64,000 nucleotides of DNA, taken from Actinomycetes bacterium. GTDB lineage: Bacteria > Actinomycetota > Coriobacteriia > Coriobacteriales > JAEZZM01. Where the stretch lies: NCBI GenBank assembly GCA_023418575.1, contig JAEZZM010000041.1, positions 1 to 64,000 on the forward strand, given 5' to 3'. Made by a program: the position numbers and the translations under genes. Below, piece after piece: positions 53,320 to 62,258 of this stretch. Numbering within the stretch: the stretch's first letter is position 1; each line of letters begins with the position of its first letter. The notes under the pieces were generated by a model. It was given only the letters and a program-made list of their open reading frames with translations. It did no database searches and was not told the DNA's origin.

Positions 53320-54203
53320 TACTTAGCCCGCATTCAGCTGAAGCTCAAGAAATGCTCAGAAACATTGAGCTTATTTACACAGACTTGGACGGAACTATGC
53401 TAGCTCCCGGAGGCAGACTATTTGTTAACCATGATGGTCAGCCTTCAAATCAACTGGGAGAGGCCTTATCCAAGTTAAAAGCAGCTGGTGTTGAAGTTGT
53501 TTTAGTTACCGGAAGAACACGTTCCTCTTTAGCTGAGATGATTAGACTTATGGATCTTTCTGGATTCATGGGAGAAATTGGCACCGTCTCTCAGCGTGGA
53601 CTGGGCTACACCGGTAAGCATAAATTTCATACTGGGGAGATGCCCTATGATCCCAACTGCAACAAAACCCCCTATCAAATTATTGATGAAAGTGGAATTG
53701 TCGATAAGCTCATAGCTGCCTTTCCCGGCTTTTTGGAATACAGCCCCAGCGCATTTAGAGAGGTAAGTCACCTCTTAAGAGGGCGCGTTAATCTTGAAGA
53801 GGCGCAAGCTATCTTAGACAAAGGCAAGTTACCTTTAGTTATTACCGATAATGGCCGTATCAACTCCTTACCAGGTCCATGCAGTCTAGCAATCGATAAA
53901 GACGTTCATATCTATCACATCATGCCAAAAGGATGCTCTAAAGCCGTAGCGGTGCGTGCCGATATTTTAGATAGAGGTATTGATAAGTCAAAAACTCTTG
54001 CTATTGGTGATGCTCTAACTGATGTTCAAATGGGACTTGAAACGGGTGCCTTTGTCACTGTGCAAAATGGTTTAAAGTCTGCTGCAGTAGTAAATGAAAT
54101 TTCAAAGAATAATAGACCTGTTATTGCAACTGTAAAGCCCACTATAGATGGTTGGTGTGAATGCGCTCAGGCTATTTTAGAAGCTAAAGGCTTGAGCTCA
54201 TAA
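53307..54203 (+). CDS. HAD-superfamily hydrolase (Cof-type)
   Basis: Hydrolase of 298 residues. Motif I is YTDLDGTML (residues about 24-32), motif II VLVTGRTRSS, and the C-terminal motif IV LAIGDALTDVQMG. This is the IIB/Cof group with a C2 cap, often acting on sugar phosphates. Its start overlaps murE by 13 bases, so it is translationally coupled to a peptidoglycan gene and may recycle or dephosphorylate a cell-wall sugar phosphate, which is inference only. Confidence 0.85.
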   Translation: MDSLILSPHSAEAQEMLRNIELIYTDLDGTMLAPGGRLFVNHDGQPSNQLGEALSKLKAAGVEVVLVTGRTRSSLAEMIRLMDLSGFMGEIGTVSQRGLGYTGKHKFHTGEMPYDPNCNKTPYQIIDESGIVDKLIAAFPGFLEYSPSAFREVSHLLRGRVNLEEAQAILDKGKLPLVITDNGRINSLPGPCSLAIDKDVHIYHIMPKGCSKAVAVRADILDRGIDKSKTLAIGDALTDVQMGLETGAFVTVQNGLKSAAVVNEISKNNRPVIATVKPTIDGWCECAQAILEAKGLSS

Positions 54204-54331
54204 GCTTGAAGGTAGAGTGCACATGGGCTCGTAGGGTTTATGCAGCTTGGCATAGAGTGCATATGAGCTTGCGCGGTTTATGCTTGTGCAACGTATGCTG
54301 CCTATACCTAAATAAGATAAACTTGGACTAC

Positions 54332-54359
54332 AAAAAGGACTCCCAAAGGAGTCCTTTTT
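54332..54359. terminator. Terminator between HAD gene and small peptide gene
   Basis: Twelve-pair perfect stem with CAAA tetraloop (54332-54343, 54348-54359) flanked by A-run and T-run. It can serve both the plus-strand murE-HAD transcript and the minus-strand small gene. Confidence 0.9.
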
Positions 54360-54363
54360 TATC

Positions 54364-54468
54364 TTATCTATTAATGAGCAAAGCAGACCAGACTAAACTT
54401 GCAAAGGCAAGTAGAGCAAATAGCACAGAGGCTATATGCATAAGGGCTGTACCAACAAAGGCTAACAT
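54364..54468 (-). CDS. 34-residue small membrane protein
   Basis: Short open frame of 34 codons (MLAFVGTALMH... ending SLVWSALLINR). It is almost entirely one hydrophobic helix with a single Arg at the end. Support: a very strong ribosome site AAGGAGG with seven-base spacing, an upstream promoter (TTGCAA, 16 bases, TATAAT on the minus strand near 54537-54564), and the strong bidirectional terminator immediately after the stop. No homologue is known to me. It is divergent from padR and may be regulated by it. Confidence 0.7.
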   Translation of the reverse strand: MLAFVGTALMHIASVLFALLAFASLVWSALLINR

Positions 54469-54524
54469 ATACTCCTCCTTTTTACCTATGCTTCCTTAAA
54501 AGAAGCTCACTCATTAGCTTCAAT

Positions 54525-54576
54525 CTATGTTTTACATTATACTATACTTTACATAGCTTGCAATACATAGTATTAT
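54525..54576. promoter_or_regulatory. Divergent promoters and candidate PadR operator
   Basis: For padR (plus): TTTACA (54548-54553), 17 bases, TATTAT (54571-54576). For the small gene (minus): a TATAAT in the same stretch. An inverted repeat CTATGT (54525-54530) / ACATAG (54551-54556) spans the minus-strand -10, a plausible PadR site. Confidence 0.55.
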
Positions 54577-54622
54577 GCTTTGTATGAGATTTGTCAAATT
54601 ATTTTTTTGGAAAGGAGGGTTC

Positions 54623-54937
54623 ATGGATGCGCAGCTCAAAAAGGGCTTTTTAGAGGCTTGTATCTTATCGGCACTTGCTAGATCAGATTCATATGGATAT
54701 CAAATTGTGAAAGATGTCTCAGAGCACATTGAAACCTCTGAATCTACGCTCTACCCCATCTTGAAGCGCCTGGAGTCAGCCGGTGCTTTAAAAACCTACA
54801 GCATAGAGCATGGTGGCCGATTAAGGAAGTACTACCGCATCACTGAACTTGGTCACAGCAAAATTGATGAGTTTTTAAGTTCATGGCCAGAGATTGAATC
54901 TGTTTATACCTATATTAAGGAGGGTCGCCGTGCGTAA
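54623..54937 (+). CDS. PadR-family regulator
   Basis: Winged-helix repressor of 104 residues, typical size for PadR subfamily 2. The domain begins FLEACILSALARSDSYGYQIVKDV and continues through ESTLYPILKRLESAGAL and the wing RKYYRITELG. Start at 54623 is set by AAAGGAGGG four bases upstream; the longer frame from 54575 has none. It overlaps the next gene by eight bases, so the two are coupled. PadR plus HAAS/DUF4097 membrane protein is a recurrent pair that reacts to envelope stress. Confidence 0.93.
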   Translation: MDAQLKKGFLEACILSALARSDSYGYQIVKDVSEHIETSESTLYPILKRLESAGALKTYSIEHGGRLRKYYRITELGHSKIDEFLSSWPEIESVYTYIKEGRRA

Positions 54938-57116
54938 AAATGAGTTTACTTCTCGTCTTAGAGCTTGTCTGCACACACTTGACGCCTCTGAGAAAGAAAA
55001 CGTCATTGATTTTTACTTAGAGCAAATTGATGATCGTATAGATGATGGCATGACTGAAGAAGAGGCTGTAGCTAGCCTGGAAGCTCCAGAAGAAATTGCA
55101 GCCAATGTTTTACTCTCTTTTCCACAAGTAAAGCAAGCACAAGAGCCTCAAAGACAAGAAGTTCTGCCAGAACCAAAACGCAAATTTAGCACTGCTGCCA
55201 TAGTTTTAATTGTAATTCTGGCCGTGCTTACCTCCTTTATCTGGCTTCCAGTTATTCTGGGGCTTGTTACTGCTGTTTTGGGAATCTATGTTGGTGTTTG
55301 GGCTGTAATTTTTGCCGCAGGCTGCTGCTCAATAGCAAGTCTTTTGAGCTGCATATCATTTTTAATCACAGGCTTTGCGGTAATTCCTCAATCTGGAGCT
55401 GCGGCCTTATCGCACTTTGGTATAGCTATAGCTTGTCTGGGTCTGTTTATTCTTTTGCTCCTGGCAACCATATATAGCGCCAAGTATTTTTCCTTGTTTA
55501 GTCTTTGGTTAGCTAAGAGCATGTCAAAGGCCTACCATAATAGGCGCACTCCCCAGCAAAAAGGTGTTAGCCCCAGCTCTCCTTATGCTGATAGCGTACA
55601 AAACGAAGATAGACTTATTGCTCCCAATGCAAAAGAATATGAGAGCTTACCACTGCCTCCCTTTGCACAAAAACAGACTGAGGAAGATCAAGAGGCTAAA
55701 AAACAGCCATGGTATGGCACACTTAAGCCTAGCTCTGCTGCAAGTCTTATTGCCTTTGCAAGCTCAATTGCACTGCTCATTATTGGTACATGCATGTGCT
55801 TTGTGCCTATAGTTAAGGCTGGCGGCGCGTATGAACTAGCCAAGCAGTCAGGTTATAGCTATGAGACTCAAGAGCAGATTATCAGTGCTGATGATATTAG
55901 CCAGCTCAGCCTTAACATCAGAGACAATCAAAGCTTTTTGAGAGAAATTAAAATTGGACTGAGCCCTGATGATAAGATCCACCTCAAGTCCCGCGCTTCA
56001 CAAGATGAATTTGTAGCAGAAAAGCAGGGAACAAACTTGATTATCAGCAATCAAGTTAAAGCACAAGGCAGTAAGTCATTTCTCTTTCAAAATATATTTC
56101 TTCTTTATGCACATGAAAGAGATTTGAGTAACAAAAATCCTCTCTTTGAGCTTTTAGTTCCCAATGAACTACAGGCAAACCTCGTTATAAATAGTAGCCT
56201 GCGTGTTGCCATGGAGAACCTCAGTATGCACGGCTCAATTAGCTCTGATGACCCTGAAACACAAATCGTACGTCTGCGCCTACTTAACAGCTTTGTTGAT
56301 GGCAATATTAAACTTAAGAGTGAAAACTTTACCCTTATGAACTCTGAGGTAAGCGGCACAATAGAGGTACGTGGGCTTGTAGATGAAAATTCAGCAGCTC
56401 TGTTTGATTCAAGGGCACAATCTATTAGTTTGAGTGGCTCTGGCAACATTAGCTTTAGCAATATTGAGTTTGACAATCTCAGTCTTAAACTCAATAAGGG
56501 TCATATCCTGGGAACTCTTCCCAATGAAAGTACTCAATACAAGCTTAAGCTCAAAAGTGATATCCCAGCTAATTACATTACTGATAATTATAAATTTAGC
56601 GGAGAGCAGCTTGCTGAACTTGATGCAAAACTTGCTAACTATGGCCTTAATAAGCATGAGCAGATGTTTAACGAGCTAAATTCGCAAAGCGATACGGGAG
56701 AAGACTTTGGTAGAGACGTGTATGCAAATCTTCACTTCTCTATTGGGGAAGATCGCTTTGCAATCTTAACTCCACGTAACACAAGTTCTGATAGGCAGCT
56801 TGCGCTTCTTCAAACCTTTAAGCGCTTTGTCAATGGCCCAGACGGTGGTCGTGCTGAACTCTTCAAACTCTTGGCTATAGAGCAAGAAACCCAGCCACAA
56901 ACTGAAGATGCCCCCAGCATTACTATTGAGACTAACTCAAACTTTACTCAGTTAGGCTTTTTGGGTGACGATAAGGTCTTTGGTTATCTTGATCCCATCA
57001 CTGGAGCTTCTCATTTAGAAGAAGCCCTGCGCCTGGGCATACAATATCAAGATAGCTACAACCAAGTGCCCAGCGGTATCATAATTAATCTTGATCCTCA
57101 GCCTGTAGTTAGATAG
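54930..57116 (+). CDS. HAAS/DUF1700 membrane protein with DUF4097-like domain
   Basis: Membrane protein of 728 residues. Residues about 1-60 form a HAAS (DUF1700-type) domain (LRACLHTLDASEKENVIDFYLEQI, EEEAVASLEAPEEIA). Helices lie at about 90-115, 120-150 and 155-195, and another at about 270-295. Residues about 320-570 resemble the DUF4097/adhesin beta-repeat fold, outside the membrane. GTG start at 54930, chosen because AAGGAGGG lies six bases upstream. It is co-transcribed with padR. It probably senses or remodels the envelope; the function is unproven. Confidence 0.85.
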   Translation: MRKNEFTSRLRACLHTLDASEKENVIDFYLEQIDDRIDDGMTEEEAVASLEAPEEIAANVLLSFPQVKQAQEPQRQEVLPEPKRKFSTAAIVLIVILAVLTSFIWLPVILGLVTAVLGIYVGVWAVIFAAGCCSIASLLSCISFLITGFAVIPQSGAAALSHFGIAIACLGLFILLLLATIYSAKYFSLFSLWLAKSMSKAYHNRRTPQQKGVSPSSPYADSVQNEDRLIAPNAKEYESLPLPPFAQKQTEEDQEAKKQPWYGTLKPSSAASLIAFASSIALLIIGTCMCFVPIVKAGGAYELAKQSGYSYETQEQIISADDISQLSLNIRDNQSFLREIKIGLSPDDKIHLKSRASQDEFVAEKQGTNLIISNQVKAQGSKSFLFQNIFLLYAHERDLSNKNPLFELLVPNELQANLVINSSLRVAMENLSMHGSISSDDPETQIVRLRLLNSFVDGNIKLKSENFTLMNSEVSGTIEVRGLVDENSAALFDSRAQSISLSGSGNISFSNIEFDNLSLKLNKGHILGTLPNESTQYKLKLKSDIPANYITDNYKFSGEQLAELDAKLANYGLNKHEQMFNELNSQSDTGEDFGRDVYANLHFSIGEDRFAILTPRNTSSDRQLALLQTFKRFVNGPDGGRAELFKLLAIEQETQPQTEDAPSITIETNSNFTQLGFLGDDKVFGYLDPITGASHLEEALRLGIQYQDSYNQVPSGIIINLDPQPVVR

Positions 57117-57197
57117 CCAAAAGCTTTTAAGCTCAGTATAGGCATGCGCATGGCATGCATATAAGCCAGCGTAATAGGCATAGGTATCTTTAAAAAT

Positions 57198-57234
57198 GCA
57201 GCAGCACGGCTTTACTCAAAGTCCGGGCTGCTGC
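57198..57234 (+). terminator. Terminator after the padR operon
   Basis: GCAGCAGC (57198-57205) pairs with GCTGCTGC (57227-57234), extended by CGG/CCG after one mismatch. TCTTTTT follows. Confidence 0.85.
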
Positions 57235-57332
57235 TCTTTTTGTGCTCTAAACTATTTTGCCTTATAGTATGATACATAAGTACATACATAAGTTCTAAAA
57301 GATCACTACAGACAAGCAGAGGTTGTGAGTAT

Positions 57333-58667
57333 ATGGACTACCTATCGCAGGTGATAGGGCTAAACGTATATGATGCTCAAAATGAATTTCTGGGCCACAT
57401 TCAAGATATTTCTATTGCCACAGATGAAGCTTTTCCGCGTATTAAACGTATTCAAGTAAAAAATTCAGACAAGGCAACCTACAATATTTCCTGGTCAAAA
57501 TATGTAGCTTCCTATGACGATACGCAGGTACGTTTAAGCTGCAAGGCTCCAGAGATCAAAACTGCATATCTTCAAGATGCAGAGCTTTTTGTGCAGCGTC
57601 ATCTTATGGACAAAGATGTAATAGACCTTAAGATCAAGCGCGTTGTTCATCTAAAGGATTTACGCATACAAGCCGCTAAGACTCCACGCATCCTGGGTGC
57701 AGACTACAGCATCCCAGGGCGTCTAAAACGTTTTTGGGCCCCACTTGAAAGTCTGGCTGAAGCAGCGGATGTAGGCAACAAGCGTCCTGAATCCGGCTTT
57801 GTCTCTTGGACTCATATTGAACTTATTGATGAAGACCTCTCAGAGCTCAGCCTAAGCCCCTTCCACAGGCGCTTAACTGATCTACACCCAGCTGATCTTC
57901 CTGAGATCTTAGAAGAACTTGAAGCAGAGCAGCGCAAGAAGCTTATTGAACGTCTGGGGCTTGATTTGGCAGCAGATGCCGTTATTGAGATGGAAGAAGA
58001 GGAAAAGACCGAGCTTATCTCTGAGCTTCCAGAAAAAACTGCTTCAAGTCTTATTGAATACATGGATCCAGATGACGCTGCAGATCTTATCTCAGAGCTT
58101 CCCCAAGATAAGGCCGATAAGATCTTACGTATGATGAACACCGAGGAAGAAGAAACCATCCGCAAGCTCTTAAGTTATGAGCAAGACAGCGCAGGCGGCA
58201 TGATGACCAGTGAGTTTGTTGCTCTGAGCGAAGAAATGAGTGCTGAAGAGGCACTTAATCATCTAAGAAAACTTGATGAGGATCATGAGTCTGTGCACTA
58301 TCTTTACACGCTTGATCCTGAGCAGCAGGTATTAAGCGGTGTACTCTCTATTAGAACCCTTGCCTTGGCTCCCGCTCACAAAAGCCTAAAAGATCTTGCT
58401 TTTAGTGATGTGATTAGCGTTAATGTTGACGATAAACCCGAGACAGTATATGAGCGCATAGCAAAATATGATCTTATCGCCCTACCTGTAGTGGATGCAA
58501 AACATGAACTGGTAGGTATTATCACTGTTGATGATGCTTTAGATGTTGCAGATGCAGACGACGAAAAAAATGAGCGCAATTGGAAACGCCGCTGCCTTAT
58601 GCTGGGCATATTGAGTATCATTCTGGCCTGTATTTGTCTCTTTTTACTCCTTGATGAATTATTTTAA
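57333..58667 (+). CDS. MgtE-like PRC/CBS sensor without channel domain
   Basis: Protein of 444 residues. Residues about 5-60 form a PRC-barrel-like domain (VIGLNVYDAQNEFLGHI), about 175-280 an MgtE N-domain of alpha repeats, and about 290-410 two CBS domains (SAGGMMTSEFVAL, LPVVDAKHELVGIITVDDALD). In MgtE the CBS pair is followed by a five-helix Mg channel; here only one C-terminal helix (about 423-442) remains. It therefore senses Mg2+ or nucleotide rather than transporting. It stands alone, 215 bp after the padR operon, and precedes the cyclo-ligase gene by 40 bp. Confidence 0.87.
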   Translation: MDYLSQVIGLNVYDAQNEFLGHIQDISIATDEAFPRIKRIQVKNSDKATYNISWSKYVASYDDTQVRLSCKAPEIKTAYLQDAELFVQRHLMDKDVIDLKIKRVVHLKDLRIQAAKTPRILGADYSIPGRLKRFWAPLESLAEAADVGNKRPESGFVSWTHIELIDEDLSELSLSPFHRRLTDLHPADLPEILEELEAEQRKKLIERLGLDLAADAVIEMEEEEKTELISELPEKTASSLIEYMDPDDAADLISELPQDKADKILRMMNTEEEETIRKLLSYEQDSAGGMMTSEFVALSEEMSAEEALNHLRKLDEDHESVHYLYTLDPEQQVLSGVLSIRTLALAPAHKSLKDLAFSDVISVNVDDKPETVYERIAKYDLIALPVVDAKHELVGIITVDDALDVADADDEKNERNWKRRCLMLGILSIILACICLFLLLDELF

Positions 58668-58708
58668 GTAAGTTGTCACCAGTTTGTCACAAGTGAGATC
58701 TCATAGCT

Positions 58709-59584
58709 ATGTGCAGCAATAAACAGCAGAGCTCTTCCCAAGAAAGTCTATCTAAGGCTATAAACGCTCAGACTAGTTTGCATGAGCAAAAGAAAGCTTT
58801 GCGCAGTGAATACAAAAAGCAGCGCGATGAGCTATTGCGCTGCAGGCCTGAGCGCCACAAAGCCGCCTCTCTTGAAGCTTGCAAGACCTTATCAGAGCTA
58901 TTTGATAAGATTCTCACTAAAAGCCTTGATGAACTGGGTTTTTTCTCATCAGTTAATGCTCATCAGGAAGATCTTGAAACTCAGATGCCTGCAAGACAGC
59001 CTCTTTCAGGGCAACTTCCTTCAAGGCAGGCTCTTGCAAGAGAGCTTCCTACAGGACAGCCTCTTTCAGGGAAGCTTCCTTCTAAACAAGCCCCTACAGG
59101 GCAGCTTCCTCACCTAAGCATCTTTTGGAGTTTTGGCTCAGAAATTCAGCTCCAGGCGCTTTTTGATTGGGCTTATCGCATAGAGGAGCGCTATCATTTT
59201 TGTCCGCTGTCACTGCCTGTGGTGTGCGCTAAAAAGACTGAGGCGCACAACATGCTCTTTTTGCGCTGTAGTGCTCACAGATTGCAAGATGAACTGCCTG
59301 ATTATTTAAAATATCCCGCAAAGGTATATACGCTTAAGCCACAAGATTCCAAGCATATAGCTTCTCCTCAAAGCCAAAAACTCATACTTATGCCTGGCTT
59401 GGCCTTTGATAATACCGGCGGGCGCTTGGGATATGGAGGAGGCTATTATGATCGCTACCTGGATGAGCATAAGGATAGTTTAAGGGACTGCCTACTACTT
59501 GCCCCCTGTTTTAAGGAGCAGCTCTGTAGTGCAGTCCCTCGTGATACTCATGATAAAAAGGTCGATAAGCTCTTAGTAGTCTAA
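58709..59584 (+). CDS. 5-formyltetrahydrofolate cyclo-ligase with repeat insert
   Basis: Folate enzyme of 291 residues (usual length about 185-200) converting 5-formyl-THF to 5,10-methenyl-THF with ATP. The signature GGRLGYGGGYYDRYL is near 230-245 and MPGLAFD precedes it. About residues 93-134 consist of four 10-residue units like RQPLSGQLPS, encoded by a 15-bp tandem array, inserted before the IFWSFGSEIQ strand. An N-terminal extension of about 25 residues is rich in Ser and Gln. Activity is likely kept if the insert loops out, but that is inference. Convergent with the deacetylase gene. Confidence 0.9.
   Translation: MCSNKQQSSSQESLSKAINAQTSLHEQKKALRSEYKKQRDELLRCRPERHKAASLEACKTLSELFDKILTKSLDELGFFSSVNAHQEDLETQMPARQPLSGQLPSRQALARELPTGQPLSGKLPSKQAPTGQLPHLSIFWSFGSEIQLQALFDWAYRIEERYHFCPLSLPVVCAKKTEAHNMLFLRCSAHRLQDELPDYLKYPAKVYTLKPQDSKHIASPQSQKLILMPGLAFDNTGGRLGYGGGYYDRYLDEHKDSLRDCLLLAPCFKEQLCSAVPRDTHDKKVDKLLVV
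58985..59110 (+). repeat. 15-bp tandem repeat inside the cyclo-ligase gene
   Basis: Eight or so diverged 15-bp units; the CAGCCTCTTTCAGGG unit recurs identically 60 bases apart (58997 and 59057). The reading frame is kept. The unit length equals that of the array in the kinase gene, and both carry CTTCC. Confidence 0.85.
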
Positions 59585-59617
59585 AACTAGCTTAAAAACA
59601 GACCTTATGCCTACTTT

Positions 59618-61363
59618 TTAAGCTTGCTTTTTCTTCTCGGCAGAAGCAGCAGCGCTAGCCTTGCTTTCCTGGGTAACTGTATCATCTTGTGGTTGAGACT
59701 CAGGAGCAGCAACGGCATCTTTTACAACAGCTTGTGGGAACCTATCATCAGAAGCCAGAAGCTCTGGTATGGTCACAAACTTATAACCTGCTTCTGTCCA
59801 AGCCTTCAAAATCTCAGGAAGAGCTTGCACTGTATGCTCTCGAGGACCTCCACCCGCATGACATAAGATAATGGTTCCGGGACGCATATTGGTGGTAGTG
59901 CTTTTTACTATGCTTGCAGGCGTGGTCTTCCTTACATTCCAGTCCTGGGAATCTAAATTCCAGCCACAAAGGCAGCTAATGTCACTTTGCAAGATGGTCC
60001 ATTCCCTATCGCCAAAAGCGCCGTAAGGAGCTCTAAAAAGCTTAGACTGAGAGCCAGTAGCATGAAGATGTTCCATGCTTTGAGCAATCTCAGACTTTAC
60101 GGTCTCAGCACTTTCCTTGGGTAGGTTTTTGTGTGTTTGCGTATGACAGCCCACAACATGACCCTCATCTACACACTGCTTGGTGATCTGTGGATGGGCT
60201 TGAATGCTGCGACCAATATCAAAGAAGGTAGCCTTGGCATTATATTGCTTCAAGATCTCTAAAACGCGAGGAGTATACTCAGGGGTTGGACCATCATCAA
60301 AACTGATAGCAACAATCTTCTCGCCATTTTTGGGCTCAACATTTAGATACCTAATAGTTCTATCTTCTGGAGCCTCGGCTACGTCCTTGTTTACCGTTTT
60401 ACCTGACTGTTTGCCCACCAAAAGCTCAGAATAGCCTGGTTTGCCCCAGTTCTCAATGAAACCAATGGCACCTGCACCATGCTTTCTTACCCACTTAAAG
60501 GGGATCTCGGTACGCTGGGCATCATGCTCTTCCATAAGATCAGTACCATCAGTAAAGATGAGTTTGTCTCCAGATTTAAGGCGATACTTATCTATGTCTG
60601 CACCAAGGTCGGCACCATTAACGCTAACGGTGTAACGATTTCCTTTACCAACCTCTAAGATCTCTCCTGTAACATCAACCAAGTTACCGTATTTTGGCTT
60701 TACCAAGCCCTTATCGATAAGAGACTGGATAGATGAGTGATTGGTAGCCTGGCACTGTGCGCCATTTATTTCACAGGCAACAGCCCTTCTACTGATCATG
60801 ATGCCGCCGCCTGCAATAACTGCTACGCCAGCTGCTCCTGCAACCACCATGCCCTTTGAGAATTGTCTGCGGTTAAGCATGTTTGAACCGCCGCCTGAGC
60901 CAATTCTTCTGCCTCTAGAAGGCTGCACTGGTCTGCGACCTTGAGTAGCACGTGTGCCTGCCACACCTGAACCCGTAGCTGCCACACGCCTTGTGCCAGC
61001 ACCAACACCGCGCTCAACAGCGCCCCTGCCAGTGCCAACACCAGCACTAGCGCCTGGGCCTCTGCGTGTTTGCATAACTGCACCTGTGCGTACATCTGCA
61101 CTTCTTCCAGATACAGGGGGACGCCCTGGTGAAGCAGCTCCAGCAGAAGTAGAGCGCGTGCCACGAGATGAGCGACCCGCTGGTGAAGCTGAAGCGTATG
61201 AGCTTACTCTGCTTGGGCGTCGTGTATTATATGATGAGCGAGAATTGGGTGAAGTACCCGAAGCCATAGTTCCTGAACTTTCAGGACGCGGACCTCTATA
61301 TGATGACTGCCTGCTTGAAGCTTGGTTTGAACCTTGTCCTGATCCTGATCTGTAATCAGTCAT
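59618..61363 (-). CDS. Polysaccharide deacetylase (NodB domain) with long basic leader
   Basis: Exported deacetylase of 581 residues. Residues 1-160 are rich in Ser, Arg and Gly with no acidic stretch. A Tat-like signal (NRRQFSKG and a hydrophobic segment, about 165-190) follows, so the leader lies on the cytoplasmic side. The NodB domain (about 335-530) has all five motifs: SFDDGP, HTQTH, RAPYG, the DSQDW motif and ILCHAGG. It should de-N-acetylate peptidoglycan or another cell-wall glycan. The middle 150 residues are unclassified. The C-terminal tail is Ala/Gln/Lys-rich. Confidence 0.88.
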   Translation of the reverse strand: MTDYRSGSGQGSNQASSRQSSYRGPRPESSGTMASGTSPNSRSSYNTRRPSRVSSYASASPAGRSSRGTRSTSAGAASPGRPPVSGRSADVRTGAVMQTRRGPGASAGVGTGRGAVERGVGAGTRRVAATGSGVAGTRATQGRRPVQPSRGRRIGSGGGSNMLNRRQFSKGMVVAGAAGVAVIAGGGIMISRRAVACEINGAQCQATNHSSIQSLIDKGLVKPKYGNLVDVTGEILEVGKGNRYTVSVNGADLGADIDKYRLKSGDKLIFTDGTDLMEEHDAQRTEIPFKWVRKHGAGAIGFIENWGKPGYSELLVGKQSGKTVNKDVAEAPEDRTIRYLNVEPKNGEKIVAISFDDGPTPEYTPRVLEILKQYNAKATFFDIGRSIQAHPQITKQCVDEGHVVGCHTQTHKNLPKESAETVKSEIAQSMEHLHATGSQSKLFRAPYGAFGDREWTILQSDISCLCGWNLDSQDWNVRKTTPASIVKSTTTNMRPGTIILCHAGGGPREHTVQALPEILKAWTEAGYKFVTIPELLASDDRFPQAVVKDAVAAPESQPQDDTVTQESKASAAASAEKKKQA

Positions 61364-61446
61364 CTGTGCTCCTCTTTTCTATTGTGTCTAAGCTTCGATT
61401 AAGAATTCAAATGACCTAATATATGTATGGTATTAAAATTACCAGA

Positions 61447-62178
61447 TTATTTATCATCTTGTGAAGACTTCTTATATTCCTCCTTAAAAGCAGCAAACAT
61501 ACCTTTAGTTTTTTTGAGCTGCTTTCCCAAAGAATATGATGCGGTCTCATTAAGCTGCCCTAATGTTTGCGCACTCTTCTTTTGTAAATCATGAACCTGC
61601 AGGGCAGCTTTTGCAGATGCCTTTCCGGCTTGAGCAGCAAGCCCTCCTTGGGCTTTTATATTAGCCGCCTCATCACGAACAATAAGACTGTGATCTTTTA
61701 AGCCTATGGCATAAGACAAGGGAATTTTACACGAACCCAAAAGTGTAGCAGAAACCAAACCCTCATCCACAACAAAATTAACAATTTTTCCGCTGTCTTG
61801 CTCATATTCAAGCGATAAAACAAAGCCCAGTTTTTCTCCCGACTTAGTTTTAAGCTCCATACCTTGCCAAATAATACAGCTATCCCAATCAAGATTTAAG
61901 CGCTGAATAGCTTTTTTACCAAGAGCCCCATCCATCTGCTTTACATATGCAAGACCCCCATCAACTACCAGGGCATCCAGAGCAACAAACTCATCTGGTC
62001 GCTTAATCATCAAGGCCAGGTCTGGTCTTTTGACGATAAAACCTTGCACATAAAGGCCATCGGAGCTGCACAGGGCTTGAGAAATCTTACCTAACTTATG
62101 CTTTAAATCTGCAGCAGTATAGAGCTTTTTCCCCATCAGCTGGGAGCTATCTATGAGTTGTGACTGTTTATGTGTCAA
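61447..62178 (-). CDS. PRC-barrel domain protein
   Basis: Protein of 243 residues with two PRC-barrel-like segments, one near 15-75 (GKISQALCSSDGLYVQGFIV) and one near 115-165 (TKSGEKLGFVLSLEYEQDSGKIVNFVVDEG). A Lys/Ala-rich helical tail (about 195-240) resembles the amphipathic helices of the neighbouring YtxH-like protein. It has no membrane helix. The function is unknown; PRC barrels bind RNA, proteins or lipids in different settings. Its start is at ATG 62178, right next to a 28-bp tandem repeat. Confidence 0.78.
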   Translation of the reverse strand: MTHKQSQLIDSSQLMGKKLYTAADLKHKLGKISQALCSSDGLYVQGFIVKRPDLALMIKRPDEFVALDALVVDGGLAYVKQMDGALGKKAIQRLNLDWDSCIIWQGMELKTKSGEKLGFVLSLEYEQDSGKIVNFVVDEGLVSATLLGSCKIPLSYAIGLKDHSLIVRDEAANIKAQGGLAAQAGKASAKAALQVHDLQKKSAQTLGQLNETASYSLGKQLKKTKGMFAAFKEEYKKSSQDDK

Positions 62179-62202
62179 TACCCTGCTCCTTTTGTAAGTA
62201 AC

Positions 62203-62258
62203 GTTTGTCTGTTTATAGTCAGCAGCTTGCGTTTGTCCGCTTATAGTCAGCGGTCTGC
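62203..62258. repeat. 28-bp tandem repeat, two units
   Basis: Two 28-bp copies (62203-62230, 62231-62258; about four differences), followed by a third, more degraded one to about 62290. It lies between the PRC gene start and the terminator of the YtxH-like gene. Confidence 0.8.

Noticed and set aside
54206..54499. 97-codon plus-strand open frame after the HAD gene
   Set aside because: It runs through the strong terminator and opposite the well-supported small membrane gene, with no ribosome site.
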